NCBI GenBank assembly: GCA_016838825.1
Contig: JAEHKU010000005.1
Coordinates: 1 to 51,566 of the forward strand
Source of the DNA: Nitrosopumilales archaeon
GTDB taxonomy: Archaea > Thermoproteota > Nitrososphaeria > Nitrososphaerales > Nitrosopumilaceae
Reading direction: 5' to 3'
Length of the DNA stretch: 51,566 bases
The first letter of the stretch is position 1. Each line of letters opens with the position of its first letter. This document shows positions 15,299 to 24,485 of this stretch, piece by piece. A model generated the notes under the pieces. The model did no database searches. It saw nothing but the letters and a program-made list of their open reading frames with translations, and had not been told where the DNA came from. Made by a program: the position numbers and the translations under genes.

Positions 15299-15838
15299 TT
15301 ATTTTTTCCAAAATACATCATCAACATGTTTTTGCTTGTTGATAAAACGGGCTAATACGAATAGTAAATCTGATAGTCGATTCATGTAGATTTGGCATGT
15401 TTTATTGATCGGCTCTTTTTCCGATAATGCCACAATAGCAGTTTCCGCTCGCCTACATATTGCTCTAGACATATGAATACGAGAAGCAACTATGTCACCA
15501 CTTGGAAGGATGAAATTAGTTATTGTACTAAGGTCCTTCTGTAATTCATCAATCTTTCCTTCAATATACTGTACCATATCCGGGGTAGCACGATTTGATA
15601 AATTATTTAGATCAGCATCCGATAAATCTGCACCAATTACAAAAAGATCATTTTGTATCTTTGTTAATAAATTTCGTGTATCATCATCGACATCAGATGC
15701 AAGAATAATTCCAACAGATGAATTAGCTTCATCAACTACGCCATATGCTAATATTCTTGCGTTGGATTTAGAGACTCTTTTCCCACTAATGATACCAGTA
15801 GTTCCATCGTCGCCTGTTTTCGTATATATTTTTGTCAA
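15299..15838 (-). CDS. PduO-type cob(I)alamin adenosyltransferase
   Basis: Transfers the adenosyl group of ATP to cob(I)alamin to make coenzyme B12. The 179-residue protein begins MTKIYTKTGDDGTTGIISGKRVSK, the ATP-binding N-terminus of PduO-type enzymes. It has YGVVDEANSSVG, and the conserved helix RAICRRAETAIV with Arg/Glu residues at the active site, followed by YMNRLSDLLFVLAR. The length is normal. A cobalt transporter (CbtAB) is encoded 12 kb away, consistent with cobalamin use. Confidence 0.92.
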   Translation of the reverse strand: MTKIYTKTGDDGTTGIISGKRVSKSNARILAYGVVDEANSSVGIILASDVDDDTRNLLTKIQNDLFVIGADLSDADLNNLSNRATPDMVQYIEGKIDELQKDLSTITNFILPSGDIVASRIHMSRAICRRAETAIVALSEKEPINKTCQIYMNRLSDLLFVLARFINKQKHVDDVFWKK

Positions 15839-15941
15839 CAGGCCTTCAATGATTTGTAGGTTTATAATCTTGTTCGAAATGCTTGGTGATTAACAAGTTA
15901 ACAAACATTTTATTTAATAAGAAATCAGTAATCAATAGCAC

Positions 15942-16064
15942 ATGGCTGACATCGCGTGTCCATATTGTAATTCTATGTTTAAAGACAAGGATGAACTCTC
16001 GAAACATATAGACCGAATTCATCATGGTTCAGGACTTCTTGAAGGCGATACACGAAAATTCTAG
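15942..16064 (+). CDS. 40-residue C2H2 zinc-finger microprotein
   Basis: A short frame, MADIACPYCNSMFKDKDELS and so on, forms one C2H2 finger: C6, C9, then 12 residues, H22, then 4 residues, H27. The rest is a short tail (GLLEGDTRKF). The hydrophobic positions (F13, L19) fit the classical finger fold. It ends 2 bases before the TTG start of the HD-domain gene, so the two are translated from one message. Single-finger proteins of this type are common in archaea and may bind nucleic acid or protein. Confidence 0.82.
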   Translation: MADIACPYCNSMFKDKDELSKHIDRIHHGSGLLEGDTRKF

Positions 16065-16066
16065 GC

Positions 16067-16597
16067 TTGATTGAATTCTTTAATGTCGTTACAGCTCTAA
16101 AAGATGTTAAACGAAAAGGTTGGATTCAAAAAGTCAATATCAAAAATTCTGAATCTGTTGCGGACCATAGTTACAGCATGACGGTAATAGCTATGATACT
16201 TGCAGATTCACTTAACTTGGATACAAATAAGGTTATGAAAATGTCATTATTACACGATCTTACTGAATCTATAACTGGAGATTTAATGCCACATGAAATT
16301 TCTAAACAGGAAAAATTAGAGTTAGAAAATAAAACAATGTCACATATTCTACTAGACTTACCATCAGAACTTAATACATATTACAAAAAAATTTGGAATG
16401 AATACCAAGAAGGAAAAACAAAAGAAGCTGTTTTAGTACATGAAACAGATCATCTTGAGATGGCACTACAAGCAAAAAAATACCAAAAACTTGGTTACTC
16501 ATCAGACTTGCTTGAAGAGTTTTTTGACTCAGCAAAAAAGGGTATTAAAAATCCTGAACTACTAAAAATCTTAGATACATTTCAATTGAAAAAGTGA
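16067..16597 (+). CDS. HD-domain phosphohydrolase (YfbR/HDDC2-like)
   Basis: A 176-residue HD hydrolase related to 5'-deoxynucleotidases of the YfbR/HDDC2 group. The metal ligands are visible: H in SVADHSYSM, the HD pair in LLHDLTES and D in HETDHLEMALQ. The start is a TTG (16067), giving MIEFFNVVTALKDVKRKGW, with a typical first helix (RKGW is conserved in the group). It follows the zinc-finger microprotein by 2 bases. A likely substrate is a (deoxy)nucleoside monophosphate. Confidence 0.88.
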   Translation: MIEFFNVVTALKDVKRKGWIQKVNIKNSESVADHSYSMTVIAMILADSLNLDTNKVMKMSLLHDLTESITGDLMPHEISKQEKLELENKTMSHILLDLPSELNTYYKKIWNEYQEGKTKEAVLVHETDHLEMALQAKKYQKLGYSSDLLEEFFDSAKKGIKNPELLKILDTFQLKK

Positions 16598-16685
16598 ATA
16601 ATCTAGTAGTGAAAGACAAGAATGATTTTTGACATTAATTCCATAATTCTTATCATTTAAGTTAGAAAAGCAAATGTGGTAGCAC

Positions 16686-17033
16686 ATGCAATATTTCACG
16701 GCTTTAAAAATTGGGGAAAAAAGAGTAAAAGAAGCACGTGAATACCTTAACAAATTAGCAAATGGTAGAGCAATGCCTGCTCTTGCTCTTAGAGACAATA
16801 AAACCAATGTATGGGAACCGGTTGGTGAAGAGAATTTTTATGCCGTTATAGATGAGTCAAGTGGTTTTGTTTTAACTGATTCTAGCGGATATATAATGGC
16901 ACTTTGTGACAAAAACGGAATTTCAAAAGCAATTGTACAAGGTGTTTCTAAAGAACAAAAAGATGAGATGGTTAAAGCGTTAAAATTTGACAATATATTA
17001 GAATTTAAGGGTAAAGTTCAACTGCCAGTTTAA
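16686..17033 (+). CDS. Hypothetical protein, 115 residues
   Basis: I do not recognise this protein. It is soluble, with an N-terminal helix (KIGEKRVKEAREYLNKLANG), then strands (ENFYAVIDESSGFVLTDSSG, YIMALCDKNG) and a C-terminal helix. The start codon is ATG at 16688-16690 or slightly upstream (the frame opens MQYFTALKIGEK). It lies in an 88-base gap after the HD gene on the same strand. No motif for catalysis or binding is visible. Confidence 0.7.
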   Translation: MQYFTALKIGEKRVKEAREYLNKLANGRAMPALALRDNKTNVWEPVGEENFYAVIDESSGFVLTDSSGYIMALCDKNGISKAIVQGVSKEQKDEMVKALKFDNILEFKGKVQLPV

Positions 17034-17045
17034 AGAATAAATCAA

Positions 17046-17102
17046 TCTCTCCCGAACGATAATTTTTTCGTATTTTGCTAGCAAAATGAGCAGAAAGAGA
17101 GG
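17046..17102 (+). other. Two-hairpin structured intergenic element
   Basis: CTCTC (17047-17051) and GAGAG (17097-17101) enclose two further inverted repeats: ACGA/TCGT (17055-17070) and the perfect 16-bp palindrome ATTTTGCTAGCAAAAT (17072-17087). The following TATA-like TATTAAAT lies at 17103-17110, so the element is upstream of the promoter of the next gene. It could be a processed RNA or terminator of the previous gene, or an operator. Confidence 0.35.
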
Positions 17103-17133
17103 TATTAAATTACATTTACTAGAGACCTAATAA

Positions 17134-18360
17134 ATGGCAAAATTTACCCATGCAATTGAGATTAAAGGACACCTAATAGACTCCGCTATACTCACTAAGA
17201 TTTTTGACATCATCATGGACATGGGAGGGGATTTTCAAGTACAAGATTTTACAGTCGGCAGACGAAAGAAAGATCTAAGTTACGCAAAATTACTTGTAGT
17301 TGGAAAAAATCAGAAACATCTTGATGGAATGTTAGAATTACTTTATCTTGAGGGTGCAACATCAAAACTACAAAAGAAAGTTAGATTTAAAAAAGCTCTA
17401 AAAAATATGGTGATGCCTGAAGATTTTTACAGTACTACAAACAATCGCACTGAAGTTTTTCATAAGGGACGTTGGATTTCTGTTGAGAATATAATGATGG
17501 ATAAGTGTATTGTAGTAAAATCAAACAAAGCAAAATGCGTTCCTATTCGTGAAATAAAACGTGGTGATTTGATTGTAGTTGGCGAAGAAGGAATTAAAAT
17601 TACACCGCCAGAAAGACCTCGAGAAGGAATGAATGTTTTCCAATTTATGGGGAGTAGTACTTCTAGTGAACGACCAACTCAACATATAGCAAAACGAGTG
17701 GCTGAGGATATTTACAAAACAAAAAACAATGGAGGTAAGATTGTTCTTGTAGGAGGCCCTGCCATTGTGCATACTGGAGCCTCAACTTCAATTGCAACTT
17801 TAATAAGACTTGGATTTATTGACGTGTTATTAGCAGGTAATGCGTTAGCAGTTCATGATATTGAATATGCAACTCTAGGAACATCACTTGGAATGAATGT
17901 AAATGATGGCACCTTAGCTGTGCGAGGACACCGAAACCACATGCAAGCACTAAATTACGTTTTCAATGCTGGTTCAATTTCTCAAATGGTGAAAAAAAAG
18001 ATGCTCAAAAAAGGCATAATGTACGAATGTATTAAGAAAAAGATTCCATTTGTTTTGGCTGGATCATTAAGAGATGATGGTCCCATTCCCGATGTGATTG
18101 AAGATGTAATATTAGCTCAGAAAAAATACAAAGAAGTCCTAAAGGATGCTAAACTAGTCATTATGGTTGCAACTATGTTACATTCAATTGCAACTGGAAA
18201 TATGTTGCCTGCAGACGTTAAAATTATTGTAGTTGACATTAACCAAGCTACAGTGACAAAGCTAATGGATAGAGGAACTTGGCAAGCGTTAGGAATTGTA
18301 TCTGATGTAGGAGCATTTATCCCTCTTGTATTACAAGAAATTAAAAAACTAACAAAGTGA
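17134..18360 (+). CDS. Archaeal LOR/SDH protein, probable ornithine cyclodeaminase
   Basis: A 408-residue protein of the TIGR00300/LOR-SDH family. The N-terminal part (KFTHAIEIKGHLIDSAIL through about residue 100) is the family's lead domain, and the C-terminal part has a nucleotide-binding region (GGKIVLVGGPAIVHTGAST, VLLAGNALAVHDIEYATLG) and a substrate segment (GTLAVRGHRNHMQALNYVF). A methanogen homologue is reported as an ornithine cyclodeaminase, which releases ammonia and makes proline; cyanobacterial fusions carry an arginine dihydrolase domain that is missing here. The ATG is probably leaderless (TATA at about 17103). Confidence 0.85.
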   Translation: MAKFTHAIEIKGHLIDSAILTKIFDIIMDMGGDFQVQDFTVGRRKKDLSYAKLLVVGKNQKHLDGMLELLYLEGATSKLQKKVRFKKALKNMVMPEDFYSTTNNRTEVFHKGRWISVENIMMDKCIVVKSNKAKCVPIREIKRGDLIVVGEEGIKITPPERPREGMNVFQFMGSSTSSERPTQHIAKRVAEDIYKTKNNGGKIVLVGGPAIVHTGASTSIATLIRLGFIDVLLAGNALAVHDIEYATLGTSLGMNVNDGTLAVRGHRNHMQALNYVFNAGSISQMVKKKMLKKGIMYECIKKKIPFVLAGSLRDDGPIPDVIEDVILAQKKYKEVLKDAKLVIMVATMLHSIATGNMLPADVKIIVVDINQATVTKLMDRGTWQALGIVSDVGAFIPLVLQEIKKLTK

Positions 18361-18382
18361 TTGCTGGCACAATAAATTGATG

Positions 18383-19786
18383 TTACTTCAGTTTCTTCTT
18401 TATTATTTCTAGAGTTACTGAAGGATTCGCTTTTCCTTTTGTTTTTTTCATAACTTTTCCTACAAGATAGTTTACTGTTTCTATATTTTGTTTAGCATCT
18501 TCAACTGCCTGTTTTTCTTCCGCAAAGACTTCATCAATAATATTGAGAAGTGAAGATTCGTCATCAACACGGCCTAAATCTAACTCTGAGGTTATTTCAG
18601 ATAATGGCTTACCAGTCTTAGCTATTTCGTGAATAGCAGTCTTTGCAGATATTCTTGTAATTTTGTTATTTAATATCGCATCAGCTAAGTCGGATAGATG
18701 TTGTGGCTTTAATTTCAATTGGTCCCGTTTTTCTTTTGTATCTGCTAGCCCCATTAAATCAGTTGTAATCAAATTAGCTATTTCTTTTGCATTATTTTCG
18801 TTGTGTGCTTTTTCGAATAGATCAGAATAAAATTTGTCAGTTGAAAGCACTTCAGCTACTTGGTTAGGAATACCATATTTCTCAACGTAGCGTTCTCTTT
18901 TCGAGATTATGCTTTCTGGCATATTCTCTTTTAATTTCTCAAGCAATTGGTCTTTTATCAAAACGTGTGGAACGTCTGATTCAGGAAAATAACGATAATC
19001 TTGTTCTTCTTCTTTAGTTCTTGCAGAAATTGTTATTTTTCTTCCTTCATCCCACTGTCTAGTTTCAGATGGGATTGGCATACCTCTTTCAGCAAGACTT
19101 TCTTGTCTTATCAATTCAAAGTGTATTGCTTTTTCTAAATTACGAAATGAGCCTATATTTTTAATTTCAACTTTCTCACCCTTGTCTATTGAAACATTTG
19201 CGTCGACTCTTAACGCACCCTCTAATGATGTATCAGATACTCCCAAGTTATCTAGCAAGTCTGATAAAATGTTAACAAATGTTCTTACTTGTTTTGGGGT
19301 TGTAAAATCTGGTTCTGTTACAATTTCAACTAAAGGAGTTCCAGACCTATTGTAGTCAACAAATGTCGTTAGTGATTTACTTGGATCTCCTTCATAGATT
19401 AATCTGCCAGGATCCTCTTCAATCTGTATGCGGCTTATTCTGATCATTTTATCCTCGATAAGAATTTGGCCCTCACTTCCAATACTTGTAGGTCCATGAA
19501 CATTATACTGAGTTATTTGAAAATTTTTAGGCAAGTCAGGATAAAAATAATTTTTTCTAAAAAAGCCAATTTTTGGTGGAACCTTGCAACCAAGTCTCAT
19601 GGCAATCATTGCAGCTTTTTCTACAGCTTTTTTATTCAACAATGGCAATGAACCAGGTAATCCAACACAAATAGGACAGATGTTTATATTTGGTTCAAAT
19701 CCACGATAATCTGCCTTACAAGAACAAAATAACTTACTTTTGAGTTTTGTAAGCTGACAGTGTATCTCTAAACCTATCTTTGTCAA
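18383..19786 (-). CDS. gatB: Aspartyl/glutamyl-tRNA amidotransferase subunit B
   Basis: GatB is the kinase and transamidase subunit of GatCAB that activates Asp/Glu on the tRNA and adds the amide. The 467-residue protein starts at TTG (19786), MTKIGLEIHCQLTKLKSKLFCSC, with the Zn-binding cysteines (C22, C24 and CPIC at about 37-40). Motifs EDPGRLIYEG, VDYNRSGTPLVEIVTEPD and the C-terminal YqeY-like tail domain are present. The start overlaps the gatA stop by 4 bases (TTGA). It is the last gene of the operon aspS-gatC-gatA-gatB. Confidence 0.96.
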   Translation of the reverse strand: MTKIGLEIHCQLTKLKSKLFCSCKADYRGFEPNINICPICVGLPGSLPLLNKKAVEKAAMIAMRLGCKVPPKIGFFRKNYFYPDLPKNFQITQYNVHGPTSIGSEGQILIEDKMIRISRIQIEEDPGRLIYEGDPSKSLTTFVDYNRSGTPLVEIVTEPDFTTPKQVRTFVNILSDLLDNLGVSDTSLEGALRVDANVSIDKGEKVEIKNIGSFRNLEKAIHFELIRQESLAERGMPIPSETRQWDEGRKITISARTKEEEQDYRYFPESDVPHVLIKDQLLEKLKENMPESIISKRERYVEKYGIPNQVAEVLSTDKFYSDLFEKAHNENNAKEIANLITTDLMGLADTKEKRDQLKLKPQHLSDLADAILNNKITRISAKTAIHEIAKTGKPLSEITSELDLGRVDDESSLLNIIDEVFAEEKQAVEDAKQNIETVNYLVGKVMKKTKGKANPSVTLEIIKKKLK

Positions 19787-21228
19787 ATTGGGGACTCCGG
19801 AAGTTTCGTCAGTTTACTTAATGCGTGTGCTGCCTGAAAAAGTAGTTTTTCTTGAAGATGTCCTGCGAACAACTGTATTCCTATAGGCAAGCCATTTTTT
19901 ACTTCAAATGGAACAGAGATTGCTGGAATATTTGCTAAATTCGCGGTAACAGTATTTACATCTAAACGAAATAAAGCCAGTTCATCATTTATTTTTTCTC
20001 CGAGCTTGAACGGCATACTTGGTACTGTTGGAGAAATTAAAAGATCTACTTTTTGAAATGCTCTCTCAACTTGAGTTTTTATGAGACTTCGAACCTGTTG
20101 TGCCTTCATATAGTATTTGCCAAAATAACCCGATGATAATACGTACGTTCCTAATAACATTCTGCGAATTACTTCATCACCAAAATTTTTCCGTGATCTA
20201 GAAATATATGCATTGAATTCAAATCCCTCAACTCCAAAATCGTATCCATATCTTATGTTATCATAACGAGCTAGGTTACTACTAGCTTCAGCAGCAGTTA
20301 GTGTATAGTAAGCAGCAACTGAATGAAGAACTTCACTAATAGAAATTTCTTCACAATCTGCACCAAGTTCTTCTAGTTTTGAGATAGCGTTTCTAGTACT
20401 CTCTGTCACTTCTTTTTGTTCTCCTTCACCCATCATTTCTGAAACTACTCCTATCTTCTTACCACTTATTCCAACATCAAGGTCATCAACATAATCAACT
20501 GCTCCACTATCAATAGTTGTATTATCATTAGGATCCTGGCCTGCAATAATGTTCATTAAAAAAGCTATATCCTCAACAGTTCGTGCCATAGGCCCGATTT
20601 GCTCTATGCTATTTGCATATGATACCAAACCATATCTGCTCACTAATCCATACGTTGGTTTCAAACCAAAAACAGAACAGAAGCTAGCAGGATTCCTGAC
20701 AGAACCTCCTGTATCCGAACCTAATGATACAATAGACTCACATGCACTCACTGCAGCAGCGCTTCCACCAGATGAACCTCCTGGGACATAATCAATGTTC
20801 CACGGATTTTTGGTTGGACCATAACAGCTAAACTCTGTGGTTAATCCCATTGCAAATTCGTCCAGATTAGTTTTACCAATTATGATAGCATCTTCTGCTT
20901 TTAGCCGTGAAATTACAGTTGCATCATATGGTGCAACAAAATCTTGGAGAAGCTTAGATGCGCATGTAGTTTTAATTCCTTTAGTACAAATGTTATCTTT
21001 TATGGAAATTGGCATGCCAAGACATGCGCCAACTTTTTCTTTTGCTTTTAATTTTTTGTCCAGATTTCTTGCTTGATTTATGGCATCATCGTTTACTGTA
21101 ATAAACGCGTGAATTTGCTCATCAACTTTCTTAATTTTTTCAAGGGTTTTTGATACAAATTCTTCAACAGTAACTGTACCATTACGTATCTGATCACGAT
21201 ATTCAGTAGCAGAAACTGATAATCTCAT
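19783..21228 (-). CDS. gatA: Aspartyl/glutamyl-tRNA amidotransferase subunit A
   Basis: GatA is the amidase that releases ammonia from glutamine or asparagine for GatB. The 481-residue protein carries the amidase-signature triad: Lys77 (MPISIKDN), Ser152 (PGGSSGGSAAAV) and Ser176 (SDTGGSVRNPA). The start is ATG at 21228, 2 bases after the gatC stop. The order C-A-B matches a transcript from aspS. Confidence 0.97.
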   Translation of the reverse strand: MRLSVSATEYRDQIRNGTVTVEEFVSKTLEKIKKVDEQIHAFITVNDDAINQARNLDKKLKAKEKVGACLGMPISIKDNICTKGIKTTCASKLLQDFVAPYDATVISRLKAEDAIIIGKTNLDEFAMGLTTEFSCYGPTKNPWNIDYVPGGSSGGSAAAVSACESIVSLGSDTGGSVRNPASFCSVFGLKPTYGLVSRYGLVSYANSIEQIGPMARTVEDIAFLMNIIAGQDPNDNTTIDSGAVDYVDDLDVGISGKKIGVVSEMMGEGEQKEVTESTRNAISKLEELGADCEEISISEVLHSVAAYYTLTAAEASSNLARYDNIRYGYDFGVEGFEFNAYISRSRKNFGDEVIRRMLLGTYVLSSGYFGKYYMKAQQVRSLIKTQVERAFQKVDLLISPTVPSMPFKLGEKINDELALFRLDVNTVTANLANIPAISVPFEVKNGLPIGIQLFAGHLQEKLLFQAAHALSKLTKLPESPI

Positions 21229-21230
21229 TC

Positions 21231-21494
21231 TCAGATCAACTTAGGAGCCTTAACAAAAGTTCCCTTACTGTTTTTTAATTTTTCAATTAGTTTTTCCTTA
21301 TATGGAATGTGTTCATCCGGTCTTAGATTTTCAAGTGCCAAGTCTTGTGAGAATATTTCTTCAGTTGAACTGATCTTATCAAGAGTATCAAAGTAACGGA
21401 TAACTTTATCAACTTGCTCAACGTATTTTTCAGTTTCATTAATTTCGATTTTTATTAAATTTGCAAGACGTTGAATCTCTTCTTTGGTAACCAA
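21231..21494 (-). CDS. gatC: Aspartyl/glutamyl-tRNA amidotransferase subunit C
   Basis: GatC wraps around GatA and GatB and stabilises the complex. The 87-residue protein has the typical start (MVTKEEIQRLANLIKIEINE), the central VIRYFDTLDKI helix and the extended end (LRPDEHIPYKEKLIE). Length is normal. It sits 9 bases after aspS and 2 bases before gatA. Confidence 0.93.
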   Translation of the reverse strand: MVTKEEIQRLANLIKIEINETEKYVEQVDKVIRYFDTLDKISSTEEIFSQDLALENLRPDEHIPYKEKLIEKLKNSKGTFVKAPKLI

Positions 21495-21503
21495 TTTTTT
21501 CTC

Positions 21504-22814
21504 CTATGGTGAAAGTCTATCTACATCACGTGGATAAAATGTTACATCTCGAATATTTTCTGTGCCAGTAAGTGCCATCATTAATCTTTCAAGACCAATT
21601 CCACAACCAGCATGTGGAGGAACGCCATATTCAAAAATTTTTAGATGGTATTCAAATGAATCGATTTTGAGTCCTTTTATTTTCATTCTTTCTTCTAAAT
21701 CATGCCTTCGTTCAATTCTTGTACTGCCAGATGAAACTTCAAGGTCATTATACATGAAATCAAACGATTCAGAAATTTTGGGATCGTCTTTTTTTGTTTT
21801 TACATAGAATGGCTTTGGTCCAATTGGCCAATCTTTTATGAAATAAAATCCTGTAAGACCAATTTTTTTTAGGTTAGATGGGTATAGATCATCGCCCCAT
21901 TCTACTTTTTCTCCAGCTTTTTGCATCTTCTCTAGTAACTCAGAATAAGTATAGCGTGGTATATTTTCTGGAATATCTGGTACAGCAAAGTCAGAGTCTG
22001 ATTGAGATTTTACAAAGTTACTTACGGTCTCGATTGATTTTTTTGTTATTTCCCCTATTCTCTTCATTATGTCATTGTAATCTACAAATGCTTCTTCGAA
22101 ATCAATTGAGATTGCTTCAGAGAGATGCCTGTTTGTTCTTGATGATTCAGCTCTAAATATTGGCGCAATCTCAAATACTCTTTCAAAACTCATTGTTAAC
22201 TGTTCTTTGTAAAGTTGTGGAGATTGAGCAAGAAAAGCTTCTTTGTTATAATAGAATATTGGAAATAATGCTGCGCCTCCTTCTGTTGCAGTTGCAATCA
22301 TTTTTGGTGTATTAATTTCAAGAAATTTTTTCTCGTAGAAATATTCTCTGATGGACTTTAGAACTGCACTGCGAGCCTTGAATATTTGTTGCAGTACATT
22401 TCTTCTCAGGTCTACTGCCCGTATTTCTAACCTAGTATCAATATTTGGAACAGTTTTTTGTTGTGAGGTAAAAGGCGCGATTTTTTCTACTTCAGAAAAA
22501 ACCTTCATTTCAATTGGAACAATTTCAGCACCATGCGGTGCCTTTTGGGAGGATCTAACCTTTCCTTTGATTGCAATAGAAGAATGTTCCTTAAGCGATG
22601 AGACTTTCTGCCTAATCTCATCAGGACATTCACCTGATTTGGCAATAATCTGAATTTCTCCCACTTGGTCTTGAAGTATAGCAAAGACAATATTTCCATG
22701 TTTACGAATGCTGGATATCCAACCCATAACGGTCACATCGTCCCCTTGTTTTGCAGATTCCAACTCTCGTGAGTATATGGTCCGACGCCAGTCACCAAGA
22801 TTAGTATCAATCAT
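21504..22814 (-). CDS. aspS: Aspartyl-tRNA synthetase (archaeal type, probably non-discriminating)
   Basis: A 436-residue class II synthetase of archaeal/eukaryotic AspRS type: an N-terminal OB fold (VTVMGWISSIRKHGNIVF), motif 2 (IFRAESSRTNRHLSEAISID) and motif 3 (AGCGIGLERLMMALTG). It is directly followed by gatC-gatA-gatB. That linkage suggests AspRS charges tRNA-Asn with Asp, to be amidated by GatCAB. Non-discriminating behaviour is inferred from context, not from specificity residues. It is divergent from purP, with 164 bases between. Confidence 0.95.
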   Translation of the reverse strand: MIDTNLGDWRRTIYSRELESAKQGDDVTVMGWISSIRKHGNIVFAILQDQVGEIQIIAKSGECPDEIRQKVSSLKEHSSIAIKGKVRSSQKAPHGAEIVPIEMKVFSEVEKIAPFTSQQKTVPNIDTRLEIRAVDLRRNVLQQIFKARSAVLKSIREYFYEKKFLEINTPKMIATATEGGAALFPIFYYNKEAFLAQSPQLYKEQLTMSFERVFEIAPIFRAESSRTNRHLSEAISIDFEEAFVDYNDIMKRIGEITKKSIETVSNFVKSQSDSDFAVPDIPENIPRYTYSELLEKMQKAGEKVEWGDDLYPSNLKKIGLTGFYFIKDWPIGPKPFYVKTKKDDPKISESFDFMYNDLEVSSGSTRIERRHDLEERMKIKGLKIDSFEYHLKIFEYGVPPHAGCGIGLERLMMALTGTENIRDVTFYPRDVDRLSP

Positions 22815-22978
22815 TTCCTGCCTTAATTTGAGAAGACTATGGTTATTTAATTAGTAGAATTAAAATAGTTCATAAAAATTAAAAATCAAAATTGAGCTCG
22901 TACAAAGGCCTCTTTAATTTGTAATGTTGAATATGCAACTTTCATATGTAGTTAATTCCACAAAAAACTGAGGATAAA

Positions 22979-24004
22979 GTGGCATCTATAGCGACATTGG
23001 GTTCTCATTGTGCGCTGCAGGTGCTAAAAGGTGCAAAAGATGAGGGTTTTAAAACAATTTTAATTTGTGAAAAAAAACGCGAAAAACTTTATCGTAGATT
23101 TGCATTCATCGATGAACTAGTATTAGTGGATTCTTTCCTTGAATTATTAGAACAAAAATGTTTGTCAGTTTTAAATGAAAATAATTCAATCATAATTCCA
23201 CATGGCACATTCATTTCACAAATGAGCTCAGAGCAAATTGAATCCATAAAAATTCCAACTTTTGGCAACAAATGGATCTTGCGTTGGGAATCTGATAGAG
23301 CCATGAAAGAAAAATTGATACGAGAAGCAAAGCTTGACACACCAAACACCGTATCAAGCCCAAAAGATATTCGAGGATTAACTATTGCAAAACGACATGG
23401 AGCTGCTGGTGGTAAAGGATACTTTCTTACTACAAGTGAAAAAGACTATGTCCAGAAACGTGACAGGTTAATTTCACAGGGACTAATAAAAGGCGATGGC
23501 GACTTGTACTTACAAGAATACCATTCAGGAGTTCTTGCGTATTTGCAATACTTTTATTCACCATTAAAAGACGAGATTGAATTCTTTGGAGTTGACCGAC
23601 GTCATGAATCCGATATTGATGGAATTGCCAGAATACCTGCAGCTCAACAAATGGAAATGGATGGTATTCCATCATTCAATGTTATTTCAAATAGTCCTAT
23701 GGTTCTAAGAGAATCTCTTCTTGACCAAGTCTTTTCTATGGGAGAAAGATTTGTTGAAGCCTCAAAAAAGTTAGTATCACCCGGTATGAATGGTCCTTTT
23801 TGTATAGAAGGAGTGTATGATGAAAATGGAAAATTTACAACATTTGAATTCTCTGCAAGAATCGTAGCAGGAACAAACCTCTACATAGATGGCTCACCAT
23901 ACACTTCTTTGCTTTACAACGAACCTATGAGTATGGGTAGAAGGATAGCTCGAGAAATAAAGCAAGCTGAGAAGAATGGTTCTCTAGATAAGGTCGTTAC
24001 CTAA
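22979..24004 (+). CDS. purP: Formate-dependent FAICAR synthetase
   Basis: PurP is the archaeal ATP-grasp enzyme that formylates AICAR with free formate and ATP. The 341-residue protein starts at GTG (22979), MASIATLGSHCALQVLKGAK, with GAGG six bases upstream. Motifs are IIPHGTFISQMSSE, FGNKWILRWESDRAMKEKL, IAKRHGAAGGKGYFL and the C-terminal FEFSARIVAGTNLYIDGSPY. Together with purC, purK and purE it indicates the archaeal purine route. Its 3' end overlaps the convergent PEF-CTERM gene by 8 bases. Confidence 0.95.
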   Translation: MASIATLGSHCALQVLKGAKDEGFKTILICEKKREKLYRRFAFIDELVLVDSFLELLEQKCLSVLNENNSIIIPHGTFISQMSSEQIESIKIPTFGNKWILRWESDRAMKEKLIREAKLDTPNTVSSPKDIRGLTIAKRHGAAGGKGYFLTTSEKDYVQKRDRLISQGLIKGDGDLYLQEYHSGVLAYLQYFYSPLKDEIEFFGVDRRHESDIDGIARIPAAQQMEMDGIPSFNVISNSPMVLRESLLDQVFSMGERFVEASKKLVSPGMNGPFCIEGVYDENGKFTTFEFSARIVAGTNLYIDGSPYTSLLYNEPMSMGRRIAREIKQAEKNGSLDKVVT

Positions 24005-24485
24005 AAAGCCTGATTCTAAACTTAGTGAGCATTGTAACTGTCGCAATCATCATAATCAAAATCAGAATACTGCCAAAGGGAAACTCAGGAATTACCTTTG
24101 TGCCAATGATTTCAATCTCTTGAGTGCCTTCTAAAAGATAAAAACCGAGCACAACATCATTTTGGTTTATTTCCATTTCATAATTGATTTCCAAGCCGTT
24201 TACAAGAACTGCAAATTCATTACTTTCTGCTAAAATTAATTCATTTGGAAGCTGAATCCAAAACTGGCTTTCTTTAACGTTCTCAATGCCAATCAGCAAC
24301 GATGTAAGTTCAGGATCGATTGCCATTGCAAGCATATCTCCATCTAAACTATATACTAAGTCATACAGGTGTTCATCTACTTCCAAATTATAAGTTTCTT
24401 GAACTCCATAAACAGAGATATTTGAAAAGAGAAAAACTATTGGAAAAAAAATTAATAATGTATTTTTCAAATGTTTACACAGCAA
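23997..24485 (-). CDS. Exported PEF-CTERM-like protein in the phn operon
   Basis: A 162-residue protein with an N-terminal signal (about residues 8-27, TLLIFFPIVFLFSNISVYG), an extracellular beta-rich domain and a C-terminal tripartite signal: VIPEFPFGS, a hydrophobic helix (ILILIMMIATVTML) and basic residues (KFRIRLFR). That end matches PEF-CTERM sorting signals cleaved by archaeosortases. It begins at TTG 24485, overlapping the phnE stop by 11 bases, so it is co-transcribed with the transporter. It may be surface-anchored; a partner role in substrate capture is only inferred. Confidence 0.65.
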   Translation of the reverse strand: MLCKHLKNTLLIFFPIVFLFSNISVYGVQETYNLEVDEHLYDLVYSLDGDMLAMAIDPELTSLLIGIENVKESQFWIQLPNELILAESNEFAVLVNGLEINYEMEINQNDVVLGFYLLEGTQEIEIIGTKVIPEFPFGSILILIMMIATVTMLTKFRIRLFR

